Virus record (IMG/VR): IMGVR_UViG_3300040801_002731
Location: 1 to 64,000 of that record
Reading direction: 5' to 3' (one strand)
DNA length: 64,000 nucleotides
Origin: a virus
Below, in pieces: positions 32,860-41,895 of this stretch. Below the pieces are notes generated by a model. That model ran no database searches. It was not told the DNA's origin and was given only the letters and a program-made list of their open reading frames with translations. The translations under genes and the position numbers were made by a program. How positions within the stretch are numbered: the first letter of the stretch is position 1; each line of letters starts with the position of its first letter.

Positions 32860-35800
32860 TCATTCGAGCATTTCCGAGACCTGGCTGAAGACCGCGTTAA
32901 GGATCTCCTGCTTCGAGGGATCAAACCACACCTGGCCGGGATTGAACCCGACCACCAGGTTGGTATCCGTCTCCCGGTCGTAGACGACCTTGCCGGCGTG
33001 GTCGACGACCGCGCCCTTCAGATCCTTGATGAAGTGCCGGGCGACGGTGTTGCCCAGCAGCAGGATCAAGGTCGGCTTGAGAACGGCGATCTCGCGCGCC
33101 AGATAGGGCCAAAAGGCGTTGATCTCCTCGGCCGTGATCTCGCGTCCGGCCTTCGGCGCCTTCAGCAGCCCGGTCCAATAAGCATCAGCCCGAGCAAGCC
33201 CGGCCTCTGCCAGAGCCTCGCTGACGGCCGAGAAGCTCTCCGACTGGCTGAACTGCCCGACACGCTCCTCGCCGTTGGTGGGTGCGTCCGTGATCACCAT
33301 GAAGCGTGCGTTCTTGCCCAGGCACGGCTTGACCAGTCCGGTGCATTCCGCCTGATACTCGGTCACGATCTCGGCGAGCTTGTGCCGGGTAGCGCCATCC
33401 ACCACCATCCAACGCTTGATCGGCACCACGGCGTTGACCAGGCCCGGCAGCAGCTCCTTCTGCCGCATGATCCGGTCAGGGTGTCGCGCAGGCAGAGCGC
33501 CCGGCCTGATCGAGGCGAGTGCGCCCACCTCATCGAGCAAACCCCGGTGTCGGACGTTGCAGCGCCGACGCTCGACCCGCTTCTCCAGGTCTTCGGGCGA
33601 CGTGAAGGGGCCGTCGCGGCGCGCCTCCAGGATCGCCGTCGTAGTGTTCTCGCTGATGCCCTTGATCCGGTTGAAGGGGATCAGAAGCGTGGTGTCGTTC
33701 AGGATCTCGAACTGGCCGGTGGAGTGATTGATGTCAGGCGGCAGAACCTCGATGTCCATGCGCTCGGCGTCGGCCAGCAGGCCCGGCAACTTCTCCTCCT
33801 TCATGAGCGAGAGACACGCGGCGACGTATTCGATGGGGTAGTAGACCTTGAGCCACATCGCCTGATAGGAGATCAGGGTGTATTCGACGGAGTGAGACCT
33901 GTTGAAGCCGTAGCCGGCGAAGGCCGCGATCTTGTCGAACAATGCCTCCGCGTGCGCAGCGTCCAGGGTCTCCGCTTTCACACACCCCTCGACAAACTTG
34001 TCTTTATACTCCGCCATCAACTTTGGGTCCTTCTTCCCCATAGCCTTGCGGAGTTTGTCTGCCTCGGCCATCGAGAAGCCGGCCAAATCACGCGAAATCT
34101 GCATGACCTGCTCCTGATAGACCATAACCCCGTAGGTCGTATCCAGGCTGTCACGCATCTTCGGGTGCTCGTAGAATACCTCCTCTGTGCCGGCCTTGCG
34201 GTTGACGTAGCTGTCCATCATGCCGGAGTCCATCGGACCCGGACGATAGAGCGCGGTCGCGGCCACGCAATCCTCGAACGTGATGCCTTCCGCGCCCAGG
34301 CTCTTGAGCAGCTTGCGCATCCCGCCGCTCTCGAACTGGAAGATGCCGACTGTCCGACCCTCCGCGAACGCCTGAAGCACCCGTTCATCGTCGAGCGGGA
34401 TCGCCATCAGATTGACGCGCTTGCCGTGCCGGCGCCGGATGTAGTCCAGGGCGAGGTCGATGACGTCGAGGGTTTCGAGGCCCAGAATATCCATCTTGAC
34501 CAGACCCTGGTCTTCGACGATCCGCTTGTCCCAGTTGACTGTCGCCTCGCCTGACCGACGCTCAATCACAGCCCGCTCGACCAGATCGCAGCCGCCCACG
34601 ACCACGCCGGCGGCGTGCCGCCCGAGCGACCGCATCACGCCCTCAAGGCTGGTTGCGATATCCCAGATCGGCCGGTTGGCGTCCCGGAAACGGGCTATCT
34701 CTGCGACGGCTTCGGCCGCCTGCTCCAGCCCGACCGGCTGCCCGTGCTCCTTCGGCACCAGCTTCGAGCAGGCATATTCACGCTCGGGCAGACCGCAGAT
34801 GCGACCCACGTCACGCAGCGCGGACGCGCCCTTGAACTGACCGTAGTTGCTGATGCCGGCGACCCGCGCCGATCCATACTTCTCGACCAGATACTCGATC
34901 ACTTCGCCGCGACGGGCGCTCATGAAATCCAGGTCGGCGTCAGGCAGGTCGTTACGCTCCGGGTTGATGAAGCGCTCGAACAGCAGGTTGAAGCGGATCG
35001 GGTCGCAATCGGTGATGCCCATCAGGTAAGCGATCAGCGAGCCGCCTACGGAGCCACGACCAGGCCCTACGCGAATGCCCTGACTCTTGGCCCAGCGGAC
35101 CAGATCCTGCACGACCAGGAAGTAGCCGCAGAAGCCGAGATCACGCAGCACCCGGAACTCATAGGCCAGACGGGGCTTGTAGACGCTCTCCAGGGCCGCC
35201 GCGTCGGGCCGGTGCCCAAACACCTGACGACCGAAGCGCTCGCTCCAGCCCGTCTTGCACGCAGCGAGAACAGCCGCCGGCTCGTCCTCGACCAGCTTGG
35301 GCAGACTGACCGGCGCCTTGGCCCAACGATAGATCGCCCGCTCGACCAGCTTGCCGGTGTTCTCCAACGCCTCCCGCCAAATGCCGCCTGTCTCGAACTC
35401 CCGCTGCTCCCGCAGTCTGAGCGCCGTCGCCTTGCACTCCGTCGCCAGCTCGGCCGGTGTGAGGGCGTGCAGGCCACGTTCGACGTTGCTCCAATGCCAG
35501 ATTTCCGAGATCGGCGTGTTGCGCAGAATGCCCTGATGGATCTCCTGCACGTCGGCACCGTCCTTCGCGTAGCAGATCGGTCGCCCGACGATCATCGGCA
35601 GGGACAATTCGCGCGCGAGTGTGATGGCGCGCATGTTGAGGGCGTCGTAATAGGGCGTGTTGATCGGCGTGAGCTGAAGGAACACGTTTTCAGCGCTCAG
35701 AGCATCGCTGGTGTCGCGCAGTATCTCAGCAGCGCTTGCGTGCCCCACGACGCTGTAGACGTCGCTTGTGACGATAGCGACGTCATCCGCTGTCACGCTC

Positions 35801-36201
35801 GCAAGCGCTTTGCGCAGATCGTCGAACCCCAGCTTTGGCACCTGATAGAAGCGCTCCTCGCTGTTGGCGAGCGTGAGCAGCCGGAACAGAGCCTTCAGAC
35901 CGGCTTCGGACAGCACATACCAAGTGACCCAGAACTCGGGCGGCGTCTTCTTCTTCTCGCCGCGCTCCTTGCGCCAGGTCACATCGTCCACGAGACGAAG
36001 GCGACAGCCGATGACCGGCGCGATGCCGGCCTTGTTGCAGCGATTGGTCAGGTCGATCATGGCGCTGACCGACATGGTATCGGTCAGGCCAAGCGCCGTA
36101 GCGCCGACGCGCTGCGCCTCCTCGATCAACTTTTCGACCGTCAGCGTGGACTCGCCCAGCGAGAAGTGCGACCGGGCGGTCAGCATCGTGTGAATGGTCA
36201 T
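32860..36201 (-). CDS. dnaE: DnaE-type DNA polymerase III alpha with C-terminal uracil-glycosylase-like domain
   Basis: 1113 residues from the ATG at 36201. PHP domain 1-240, polymerase palm with L-P-D-A-D-L-D-F (catalytic Asp pair), fingers with G-P-G-R-G-S and Y-Q-E-Q, and a helix-hairpin-helix region near 860. The first PHP metal motif, usually H-x-H, reads T-A-R, so PHP metal binding is probably lost. From about 920, where DnaE normally has its OB and tau-binding parts, lies a domain like UDG family 4/5: F-M-V-I-T-D-A-P, W-T-G-L-L-K, E-I-N-A-F-W-P-Y-L, L-K-P-T-L-I-L-L-L-G-N. Leading replicase of the phage; the fused domain may sense uracil. Confidence 0.93.
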   Translation of the reverse strand: MTIHTMLTARSHFSLGESTLTVEKLIEEAQRVGATALGLTDTMSVSAMIDLTNRCNKAGIAPVIGCRLRLVDDVTWRKERGEKKKTPPEFWVTWYVLSEAGLKALFRLLTLANSEERFYQVPKLGFDDLRKALASVTADDVAIVTSDVYSVVGHASAAEILRDTSDALSAENVFLQLTPINTPYYDALNMRAITLARELSLPMIVGRPICYAKDGADVQEIHQGILRNTPISEIWHWSNVERGLHALTPAELATECKATALRLREQREFETGGIWREALENTGKLVERAIYRWAKAPVSLPKLVEDEPAAVLAACKTGWSERFGRQVFGHRPDAAALESVYKPRLAYEFRVLRDLGFCGYFLVVQDLVRWAKSQGIRVGPGRGSVGGSLIAYLMGITDCDPIRFNLLFERFINPERNDLPDADLDFMSARRGEVIEYLVEKYGSARVAGISNYGQFKGASALRDVGRICGLPEREYACSKLVPKEHGQPVGLEQAAEAVAEIARFRDANRPIWDIATSLEGVMRSLGRHAAGVVVGGCDLVERAVIERRSGEATVNWDKRIVEDQGLVKMDILGLETLDVIDLALDYIRRRHGKRVNLMAIPLDDERVLQAFAEGRTVGIFQFESGGMRKLLKSLGAEGITFEDCVAATALYRPGPMDSGMMDSYVNRKAGTEEVFYEHPKMRDSLDTTYGVMVYQEQVMQISRDLAGFSMAEADKLRKAMGKKDPKLMAEYKDKFVEGCVKAETLDAAHAEALFDKIAAFAGYGFNRSHSVEYTLISYQAMWLKVYYPIEYVAACLSLMKEEKLPGLLADAERMDIEVLPPDINHSTGQFEILNDTTLLIPFNRIKGISENTTTAILEARRDGPFTSPEDLEKRVERRRCNVRHRGLLDEVGALASIRPGALPARHPDRIMRQKELLPGLVNAVVPIKRWMVVDGATRHKLAEIVTEYQAECTGLVKPCLGKNARFMVITDAPTNGEERVGQFSQSESFSAVSEALAEAGLARADAYWTGLLKAPKAGREITAEEINAFWPYLAREIAVLKPTLILLLGNTVARHFIKDLKGAVVDHAGKVVYDRETDTNLVVGFNPGQVWFDPSKQEILNAVFSQVSEMLE

Positions 36202-36740
36202 TCGGCGATCCTCATCAGGCGACCATTGACTTCCTTGGCGACGCCCAACGCCTGAAGCACATGAAACACTTGGCTGGCGTGAGACGCGGCGGTTTGCTCG
36301 CTCCATTCCAGCTTGTGCTGGAGCGCCATGCGCAGGGTCGACCGGTCAAAACCGTTCGGCAGCCGCAGCAGCAGATGCGCGGCGACTTTCAGAAAGGCGG
36401 GTCGCTCGAAGGGGTTTTTGCCATCGCGCAGCGCTGCGCCGACGTTGATGCCTCTGGCCTCGATGCGCTCAAGAAGCGCCTGGACTTTCTTCGGCAACAC
36501 CGTCGTCAGATCGCCATCCGCGGCCGAGTGAGCGTGCTGTCGAGACCGCACGGTCGTTCTGGGCTTCGACACCAGATCGGTCAGGCCCAGTTCCGCGCGC
36601 AGCTTCTCCAATCTTCTGCACGAGACCGGCGCACAGGCCGTCTGAAACGGACAGCCTGCGCACTCGCTGGACTCCTCTTTGAACGCCAACGCGCTGCCAA
36701 AACAGCCGGGCGCCAGATCAGGCCGCGAATGTTCAATCAT
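36198..36740 (-). CDS. unknown protein with N-terminal Cys cluster, 180 aa
   Basis: ATG at 36740 lies inside operator 12. C at 13, C-A-G-C (27-30), C at 36 and C at 41 could hold a zinc or Fe-S cluster; the rest is helical with Q-A-L-G-V-A-K-E near the end, like a winged-helix tail. Overlaps the polymerase start by 4 nt, so the two are coupled. No family recognised. Confidence 0.78.
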   Translation of the reverse strand: MIEHSRPDLAPGCFGSALAFKEESSECAGCPFQTACAPVSCRRLEKLRAELGLTDLVSKPRTTVRSRQHAHSAADGDLTTVLPKKVQALLERIEARGINVGAALRDGKNPFERPAFLKVAAHLLLRLPNGFDRSTLRMALQHKLEWSEQTAASHASQVFHVLQALGVAKEVNGRLMRIAE

Positions 36741-36749
36741 TTTTGATTT
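36734..36749. promoter_or_regulatory. dyad operator 12
   Basis: CAATCAT-TT-TTGATTT covers the start codon of 36198-36740 and the stop of the sigma gene. One of the weaker matches, but precisely at a gene junction. Confidence 0.6.
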
Positions 36750-37392
36750 ACCCCTTTGCGCAAAGAGCGGCGAGTTTCTGCAACTCTCCGTAAACCTTAG
36801 CTCGCTGTGTTCGGGAGAGACCCAACAAATCGGAAATCAGCGACATCGAAACCCGGTTCGTCACCGGCCCGGCATACCGCCCCTGTTTGCGGCAGAACTC
36901 CGCCCGCGCCTTGAGAGCGTCGATCTCCTTGCAGAGTGCCGGCGGCGGGTTGTCCAGCAGTTCCAGATACCGACGCGCCAGGGGCGACAGCCGCTTCAAC
37001 ACGCGCTCCCGCCGCTCCTTTTCGAGCAGAACATCGTCAGCCGGGATGACGGTTTCGTCGGCGATGACCTCGTGCAGACCGGCATCATCTTCGTCTTCGG
37101 ACGTGCAATCGTCCAGGCTGAGCCCCACCAGCCGAAGGTCCTTCTCTGTCTGCTTCTTGAACCACCGATTGATGTGATTCAGGGCGCCCCGGTAGAAGTA
37201 AGGAGCGAAGGGCACCCCATGCGTCGGATCGTAGCTTTCGCGGGCGGTCGCCCAGGCGACCCACAGCTCCTGTTCGACCTCCTCCCGTTCGACCAACCGT
37301 GCGCCGGCCGCCTTCATGCGCCGACAGACCTTGAAGGTCAGAATGCCGACCAGGCGCTTACTGGCCTCAATGGACAAGGGATCCTGGTTCAT
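36748..37392 (-). CDS. sigma-70-family RNA polymerase sigma factor
   Basis: 214 residues. Region 2 is visible at about 33-85: E-E-V-E-Q-E-L-W-V-A-W, S-Y-D-P-T-H-G-V-P-F-A-P-Y-F-Y-R-G-A-L-N-H-I (core binding and -10 recognition). Region 4-like end: L-S-P-L-A-R-R-Y-L-E-L-L and I-S-D-L-L-G-L-S-R-T-Q-R-A-K-V (HTH). It probably redirects host RNA polymerase to phage promoters such as the CGCTATA class. Overlaps the CobS-like gene by 1 nt. Confidence 0.82.
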   Translation of the reverse strand: MNQDPLSIEASKRLVGILTFKVCRRMKAAGARLVEREEVEQELWVAWATARESYDPTHGVPFAPYFYRGALNHINRWFKKQTEKDLRLVGLSLDDCTSEDEDDAGLHEVIADETVIPADDVLLEKERRERVLKRLSPLARRYLELLDNPPPALCKEIDALKARAEFCRKQGRYAGPVTNRVSMSLISDLLGLSRTQRAKVYGELQKLAALCAKG

Positions 37393-38555
37393 CAGCCGAA
37401 GACCCTCTGCGCGAACTGCTCCACGGTCTCCTTATCGACGCGCGGCAGCCGGTTGGTGAAAGCGAGTTTCAGACCGGTGCGCCAGTCGGAGCCCTTCACC
37501 AAGCCGACCTTGGCGGCTGCGATCAGCTCACGAGGGCTGATCGTGGCGCTGATGCGGGATGCCTTGAACGCCTCGCGCACTTCGTTGGCGAAATCGACCA
37601 CTCGTTCGGCATCGCTGATGGCGGCGCCGGACTGCTGTGCCACCACGGCGGCCTCAATCTTTGGCGCCATGTAGCCAACCTCCTCAGTCACGGCGAAACG
37701 GCTGTAGTTGGCGGCGTTGCCGAGCTGAGTGCCCTGGTAGAGCCCCGTCTCGTCGCCAGAGCCGTTGGTGTTGCCGGTCGCTACGAAGCGGAAGTTCGGG
37801 TGCGGCACAATGTGGCGCCACTCGGGCGGCGCCTCCTTGATGTAGAGGGGTTCGCCCTCAAGAACCGGCTGGTAGACCGCCAGAACCGCCGGCATGGCGA
37901 AATCATACTCATCGGCGCAGTAGACCCAGCCGTGCTTCATGGCGAGAGCAAGCGGCCCAGGCTCGAAGTAGGTCGAACCGTCGCGGGCCAACATCTGACC
38001 GACGATATGCGCCTCTTCGGTGTTGATGGTGTGCTGGACGCGCACCCACGGCCGGCGCGTCACGGCGCAGACATTGCGCAGGCTGGAGGTCTTGCCGGTG
38101 CCGTGATAGCCCCAGAGATAGAGCGCCATGCTCAACTCCAGGGTCATCAGAATGGTCTTGGTCAGATCGAGGTGAAAAACATAGTTCCGATCGAGAGTCG
38201 GGATCATGTCGTCAAAATCGGTTGACCCTTTGACCGTAACCATGATCGGCTCGCCACGCGCGTTCATCGCCGCCTTGACGGCACCGAACCCGAACAACTC
38301 GTGCATCGGCTGTTTGATGTCGCGACCGACAGATGTCATCGAGACCACGCTGCCGCCCTCATCCGTCTCGACACGCTTGGTCGCTGTGGCAGCGCGGGCC
38401 TTGAGAGCGGCGAGCGCCTTTTCGGACAGCACGGGAGCGTCCGGGTAGGTTTCGCGGTAGCGATCGAGGGTCCACTCCGGGTGCGACTCCTTCAGGTGAA
38501 GCTGAATGGCATGGGTGGCTTCACCGCAAATCTGGCAGGTGATTTTGTCGGCCAT
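37392..38555 (-). CDS. CobS/MoxR-like AAA+ ATPase
   Basis: 387 residues from the ATG at 38555, after GAGG. N-terminal zinc-finger-like part C-Q-I-C-G-x8-H-L-K-E-S-H (residues 6-24), then G-Y-H-G-T-G-K-T-S (Walker A), C-A-D-E-Y-D-F (Walker B) and V-A-T-G-N-T-N-G (sensor 1). Such ATPases pair with a VWA protein (next gene); in CobNST the pair drives cobalt insertion, in MoxR systems it remodels proteins. No CobN is present here. Confidence 0.88.
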   Translation of the reverse strand: MADKITCQICGEATHAIQLHLKESHPEWTLDRYRETYPDAPVLSEKALAALKARAATATKRVETDEGGSVVSMTSVGRDIKQPMHELFGFGAVKAAMNARGEPIMVTVKGSTDFDDMIPTLDRNYVFHLDLTKTILMTLELSMALYLWGYHGTGKTSSLRNVCAVTRRPWVRVQHTINTEEAHIVGQMLARDGSTYFEPGPLALAMKHGWVYCADEYDFAMPAVLAVYQPVLEGEPLYIKEAPPEWRHIVPHPNFRFVATGNTNGSGDETGLYQGTQLGNAANYSRFAVTEEVGYMAPKIEAAVVAQQSGAAISDAERVVDFANEVREAFKASRISATISPRELIAAAKVGLVKGSDWRTGLKLAFTNRLPRVDKETVEQFAQRVFG

Positions 38556-38610
38556 TTTCCTCACTTCTCCGTGTGTTTTCGCGCTTTGTGAAGCGCTTTT
38601 GACGCTCAGT

Positions 38611-38652
38611 TTATATGACGCGCGCGCGAGGCCGACAAGTCAATTTTGATTG
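38611..38652 (-). promoter_or_regulatory. dyad operator 13 with CATATAAAC promoter
   Basis: AAGTCAA-TT-TTGATTG (38637-38652) upstream of GCGCGCGTCATATAAAC on the minus strand, in front of the CobS-like gene; it supplies a TTGACT -35-like box. Confidence 0.72.
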
Positions 38653-38684
38653 AACCTTTCAGAACCCGCGCGCGCGTCAAGACT

Positions 38685-40841
38685 CTACTTCAGGATGCGC
38701 TTAATCTCGGACATCACCTGGCCGGGCAGGGCGTCGAGCGTGTTCAGGACGACGTGGCGCGGGTAATAATGACGCACCGAGCTGTCCTTGATGCCGATGC
38801 CGATCGTCTCGACGCCCGCGCGATCCAAAGCAGCGACGGTATTGCGCAGATGCCTGACCTGGGCGCCGTGATCGCCGGCGGCGCAGGGCTGACCGTCTGA
38901 CAGGACGATCATCACCCGCCGCGCACCCTTCTCTCGTAGCAGACGGATGCCGGCGATCTGCACAGACTCGCCATCGACATTGTTGGCAAGGCGTAGCTCG
39001 TGGGGCGCTGCGGCAAACCGGCGCTTGACCTCGGCCGTAAGACGCTCCGCGTAACCCTTGAAGATCGGCATGTAGAGCGGCTCGACGCGGGAGAACGACA
39101 CGCCGGTCTTGCGTTCCTCGTCCCGCATCAGCCGCGCGCTCGTCCCGCTCATGCTGCGGAAGCCGAAGTTGTCGGTCGTGAAACCGATGCACTCATGGCG
39201 GATGCCGACACGCTCAAGGGTCTGCGAGAGCGCGTAGGCCGCCGACATGGCAGTGTGGATCTTGATGCCGCCCATCGAGCCAGAACAGTCGACCACGAGC
39301 GACACGACGGTATCCAGAGAGCGATTGTCCTGAATGCGCCGGAAGACGCGGGTGTCGCCGGCCGCGAGACGGTGCAGACTGGCGGAATGCAGCCGACCGG
39401 ACCGGAAGCCCGGCACCTTCACGACCTGGCTGCGAGCAGCCATCATGCGCTCGATGTCCTTCTGCATGACGCCGACCATCTGCCGGGTATGGTCGTCGAG
39501 CGTCTGCATCCAAGCATCATCGAACGAGCCCTTTGACACGCTGAAGGTCTCGATGCGATCCCAATCGTTCGTGTAGATCACATAATCGGATTCATGAGCA
39601 GCCTCCGTTGCCGAAACGCTGATCTCGCGGGCCGTCGCTTCATCGAAGTCGGATGCCTTCAGGGCTTCGGCGTCAATAGGCTCAAGCCAGTCGATCTCCA
39701 CCTCGCCGCTGGTGGCGCCATCATTTTCGGCCTCGTCGCAAGATTCGCTTCCGCCCGAGAGCTTGCCTGAGAACTCACCTTCACCAGAGAGCCCACCTTC
39801 GTTCTCGTCGGAGGATTCGTCCTCACCTTCATCGGAAGATTCATCTTCGTCGGAGGATTCGTCCTCACCTTCACCCGAAGATCCATCTTCGTCGGAGGAT
39901 TCATCCTCACCTTCATCGGAGGGTTCCTCACCCGAGGTTTCGTCTTCATCGGAGGGAGCGGCCTCAGATTCGCTCTCAGAAGGCTCCGGGGCGTCGCCCT
40001 TGCCGGCGCTCTCCTCCGGGGCACCCTCGTCATCCTCGGGCTTTCTCGGGCTTTCTGAGGGCGCTCCAGACGCACCTTCCTTTTCGTCCTTGCCGTCACA
40101 CGGCTCGCCCTCGCCCTCAGCGGGCTTCTCGGGCTTCGATGAGCCCCCTTCCGACTTCTCGGGCTTCGATGTCTCTGCGCCGGTCGGTGATTTCGGCTCG
40201 ATCTTCCGCAACGCCTTGTCGATCTTGATCGCCAGATCGAGCGCGGCCTGGCTGGAGTCCACACGCGGGAACTCCTTCGACAGATCACCGATCTTGTCCG
40301 TGAACGGCTTCATACGCGCCCACAGGTCGTTCTCGCGCATGAACGCGGCGAACACCTTCTGCCCGGCCCAGGCGCGTGCCATCGGCACCATGAGCACGGC
40401 GAACTCATTGTTCGGATCGCCTGCGACTTTCTCCAGAGCCGGCTTGGTTATGTGCTCGATGAAGAAGTGATGGAGCTTTTCGAGGTTGTAGGCAGAACCG
40501 GGGAACTTACCCAGCACGGCCCGTTCGATGAACGTGTCCTCGACGACGTTGTGAAGCATATCGACGGCCTTGCCGAGCTTCGAGGCAGCCTTCACCACCT
40601 TCCAATCCGTGAAAAGGATGTGCGCGATCTCGTGGTCGATGAACCCCTGGATGCCGAGAATCAACTCCGGCGTAGCGTTGTCCGGCAGGTGGGGAATGTT
40701 GACCCTTTTCGGCTTGAGGGTGCGCGAGTCCGTCTCGACGTAGGCCGACACGCCGCGTTGTGTGACAGTGATGCCCATGCCGGCGAGCATCTGCGTGACT
40801 TTGGTGCAGACCTCTCTTAGCACAATGATGTCTTGGTTCAT
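38685..40841 (-). CDS. CobT-like VWA-domain protein
   Basis: 718 residues. N-terminal domain (1-220) with F-I-D-H-E-I-A-H-I-L-F, a metallopeptidase-like H-E-x-x-H arrangement typical of CobT; middle (about 225-370) an extremely acidic Glu/Ser/Asp repeat with repeated S-S-D-E; C-terminal VWA domain with V-V-D-C-S-G-S-M-G-G (MIDAS, D-x-S-x-S) and V-L-S-D-G-Q-P. Partner of the AAA+ at 37392. Whether it serves cobalamin or protein remodelling is open. Confidence 0.88.
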   Translation of the reverse strand: MNQDIIVLREVCTKVTQMLAGMGITVTQRGVSAYVETDSRTLKPKRVNIPHLPDNATPELILGIQGFIDHEIAHILFTDWKVVKAASKLGKAVDMLHNVVEDTFIERAVLGKFPGSAYNLEKLHHFFIEHITKPALEKVAGDPNNEFAVLMVPMARAWAGQKVFAAFMRENDLWARMKPFTDKIGDLSKEFPRVDSSQAALDLAIKIDKALRKIEPKSPTGAETSKPEKSEGGSSKPEKPAEGEGEPCDGKDEKEGASGAPSESPRKPEDDEGAPEESAGKGDAPEPSESESEAAPSDEDETSGEEPSDEGEDESSDEDGSSGEGEDESSDEDESSDEGEDESSDENEGGLSGEGEFSGKLSGGSESCDEAENDGATSGEVEIDWLEPIDAEALKASDFDEATAREISVSATEAAHESDYVIYTNDWDRIETFSVSKGSFDDAWMQTLDDHTRQMVGVMQKDIERMMAARSQVVKVPGFRSGRLHSASLHRLAAGDTRVFRRIQDNRSLDTVVSLVVDCSGSMGGIKIHTAMSAAYALSQTLERVGIRHECIGFTTDNFGFRSMSGTSARLMRDEERKTGVSFSRVEPLYMPIFKGYAERLTAEVKRRFAAAPHELRLANNVDGESVQIAGIRLLREKGARRVMIVLSDGQPCAAGDHGAQVRHLRNTVAALDRAGVETIGIGIKDSSVRHYYPRHVVLNTLDALPGQVMSEIKRILK

Positions 40842-40853
40842 TGATCACCCCTT

Positions 40854-40884
40854 CAGTCATTTTTGACTGAACATTATATAACAC
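40854..40884 (-). promoter_or_regulatory. dyad operator 14 with TTATATAATG box
   Basis: CAGTCAT-TT-TTGACTG (40854-40869) directly follows GTGTTATATAATG on the minus strand and precedes the GGGG of the CobT-like gene. Confidence 0.77.
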
Positions 40885-40919
40885 GAAAAAGCTGGGCGCG
40901 CGATTGGCCCAGCTTTTTC
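40885..40919 (-). terminator. terminator hairpin
   Basis: GAAAAAGCTGGGC and its exact inverse, 13 bp, 9-nt loop, T-run on both strands. It separates 40942 from the CobT operon and is followed at once by the promoter at 40870. Confidence 0.85.
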
Positions 40920-40941
40920 AAGTGACGGGTAATATAGCTAT

Positions 40942-41148
40942 TTACATTGGCAACAGAACTGCCGGCCCAATAGGCGCGTAAATCAGAGACACCTTACCGC
41001 GCTGTGGGAGAAAGCCTTGAACGATACGCAGGGCGTTGTTGTCGAAAGCCACCGAGACGTCTTCCAAGCTCCCCTGAATTTCAAGGGCTTCATCCAGAGG
41101 AAACTCAACCACCCTACCGCCTTCAACCTTCTGGACACAGACGGACAT
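40942..41148 (-). CDS. unknown protein, 68 aa
   Basis: The ATG at 41148 follows AAAGGAGAAGACAAAAA. Beta-rich small protein (V-Q-K-V-E-G-G-R-V-V-E-F-P-L, K-V-S-L-I-Y-A-P). Single gene ended by the terminator at 40885. Not recognised. Confidence 0.75.
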   Translation of the reverse strand: MSVCVQKVEGGRVVEFPLDEALEIQGSLEDVSVAFDNNALRIVQGFLPQRGKVSLIYAPIGPAVLLPM

Positions 41149-41239
41149 TTTTTTGTCTTCTCCTTTTTTGTATCGACGGTGCCTTTTGTCTCCCAACTCT
41201 CGAAAGGCACCTCGATTACATGAAATGAACTGGAAACGC

Positions 41240-41680
41240 CTAAGCGTCTTCGGCTATGCCGAAAGACCGCTTCAAGTCGACCTTTCGGTCTTCATCAAGG
41301 TGCGGATCCGTATTGTCCGACACTTCGCGGATATAGACAATGATTTCCATTTCATTGTCTGTAACGAGACGCTCCATCAGCTTGTGGATATCGCGCCATG
41401 CCTCGGTATCTTCTGGCATATACTGCTCGATTCCAAGGCGAAGCAGCAGACCCAGATCCACTCCCAGGGCTCGTGCAAGCGGCGGCAGCTTTTCCAGCGG
41501 CACCTTTGCCTCGCCCGTCTTGAACATCGAGATGATATTGGCCTTCGGATACCCGATTTCACTGGCGATTTCACGCTGCGACTTGATGCCGCGAAGGGCT
41601 TCCACCTGCCGAGAAATGTAATTCGACAACCGAGTGGGTGTAACGGATGCGCGCGTGTTCTTTGCCTGAACGGCCATCAT
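41240..41680 (-). CDS. XRE-family transcription regulator, lysogeny repressor candidate
   Basis: 146 residues, ATG with AAGGAGCAACC. HTH_XRE at about 20-75: S-Q-R-E-I-A-S-E-I-G-Y-P-K-A-N-I-I-S-M-F-K-T-G, then K-L-P-P-L-A-R-A-L-G-V-D. The C-terminal part is acidic, not a LexA-type peptidase. Its leader holds two variants of the dispersed operator (41759 and 41817), consistent with autoregulation, and it neighbours repA. Candidate reader of the operator set; unproven. Confidence 0.82.
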   Translation of the reverse strand: MMAVQAKNTRASVTPTRLSNYISRQVEALRGIKSQREIASEIGYPKANIISMFKTGEAKVPLEKLPPLARALGVDLGLLLRLGIEQYMPEDTEAWRDIHKLMERLVTDNEMEIIVYIREVSDNTDPHLDEDRKVDLKRSFGIAEDA

Positions 41681-41895
41681 GGTTGCTCCTTGTAGGCCCC
41701 TTTTGTTTTCGATTGGCTTGTTGGCAAACCTTTTTCTTTTTTTGCCCGACAGACAGATCAGTCAGGTTTGATCGACAACGCGACGATAGCAGATTCAGAG
41801 ACCAGCGCAAGACGGTAAATCAACGCTGATCTATTTTTTATATAGCGCACAATCGCTGCCCTGCTCACGGGAAAAGCAAAAAAATTTGTTGTCCG
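41681..41895 (-). promoter_or_regulatory. promoter and leader of the XRE gene with operators 15 and 16
   Basis: On the minus strand GATTGTGCGCTATATAAAAAATA (about 41834-41855) is followed by AAATCAA-CG-CTGATCT (41817-41832, operator 16) and, 43 bp on, CAGTCAG-GT-TTGATCG (41759-41774, operator 15). The long leader (about 150 nt) carries no open frame. Confidence 0.6.

Noticed and set aside
32998-36255. Long plus-strand frames of 518 and 546 codons opposite the polymerase gene
   Set aside because: They are antisense shadows of a high-G+C gene with a clear DnaE product; they have no ribosome sites and no domain.
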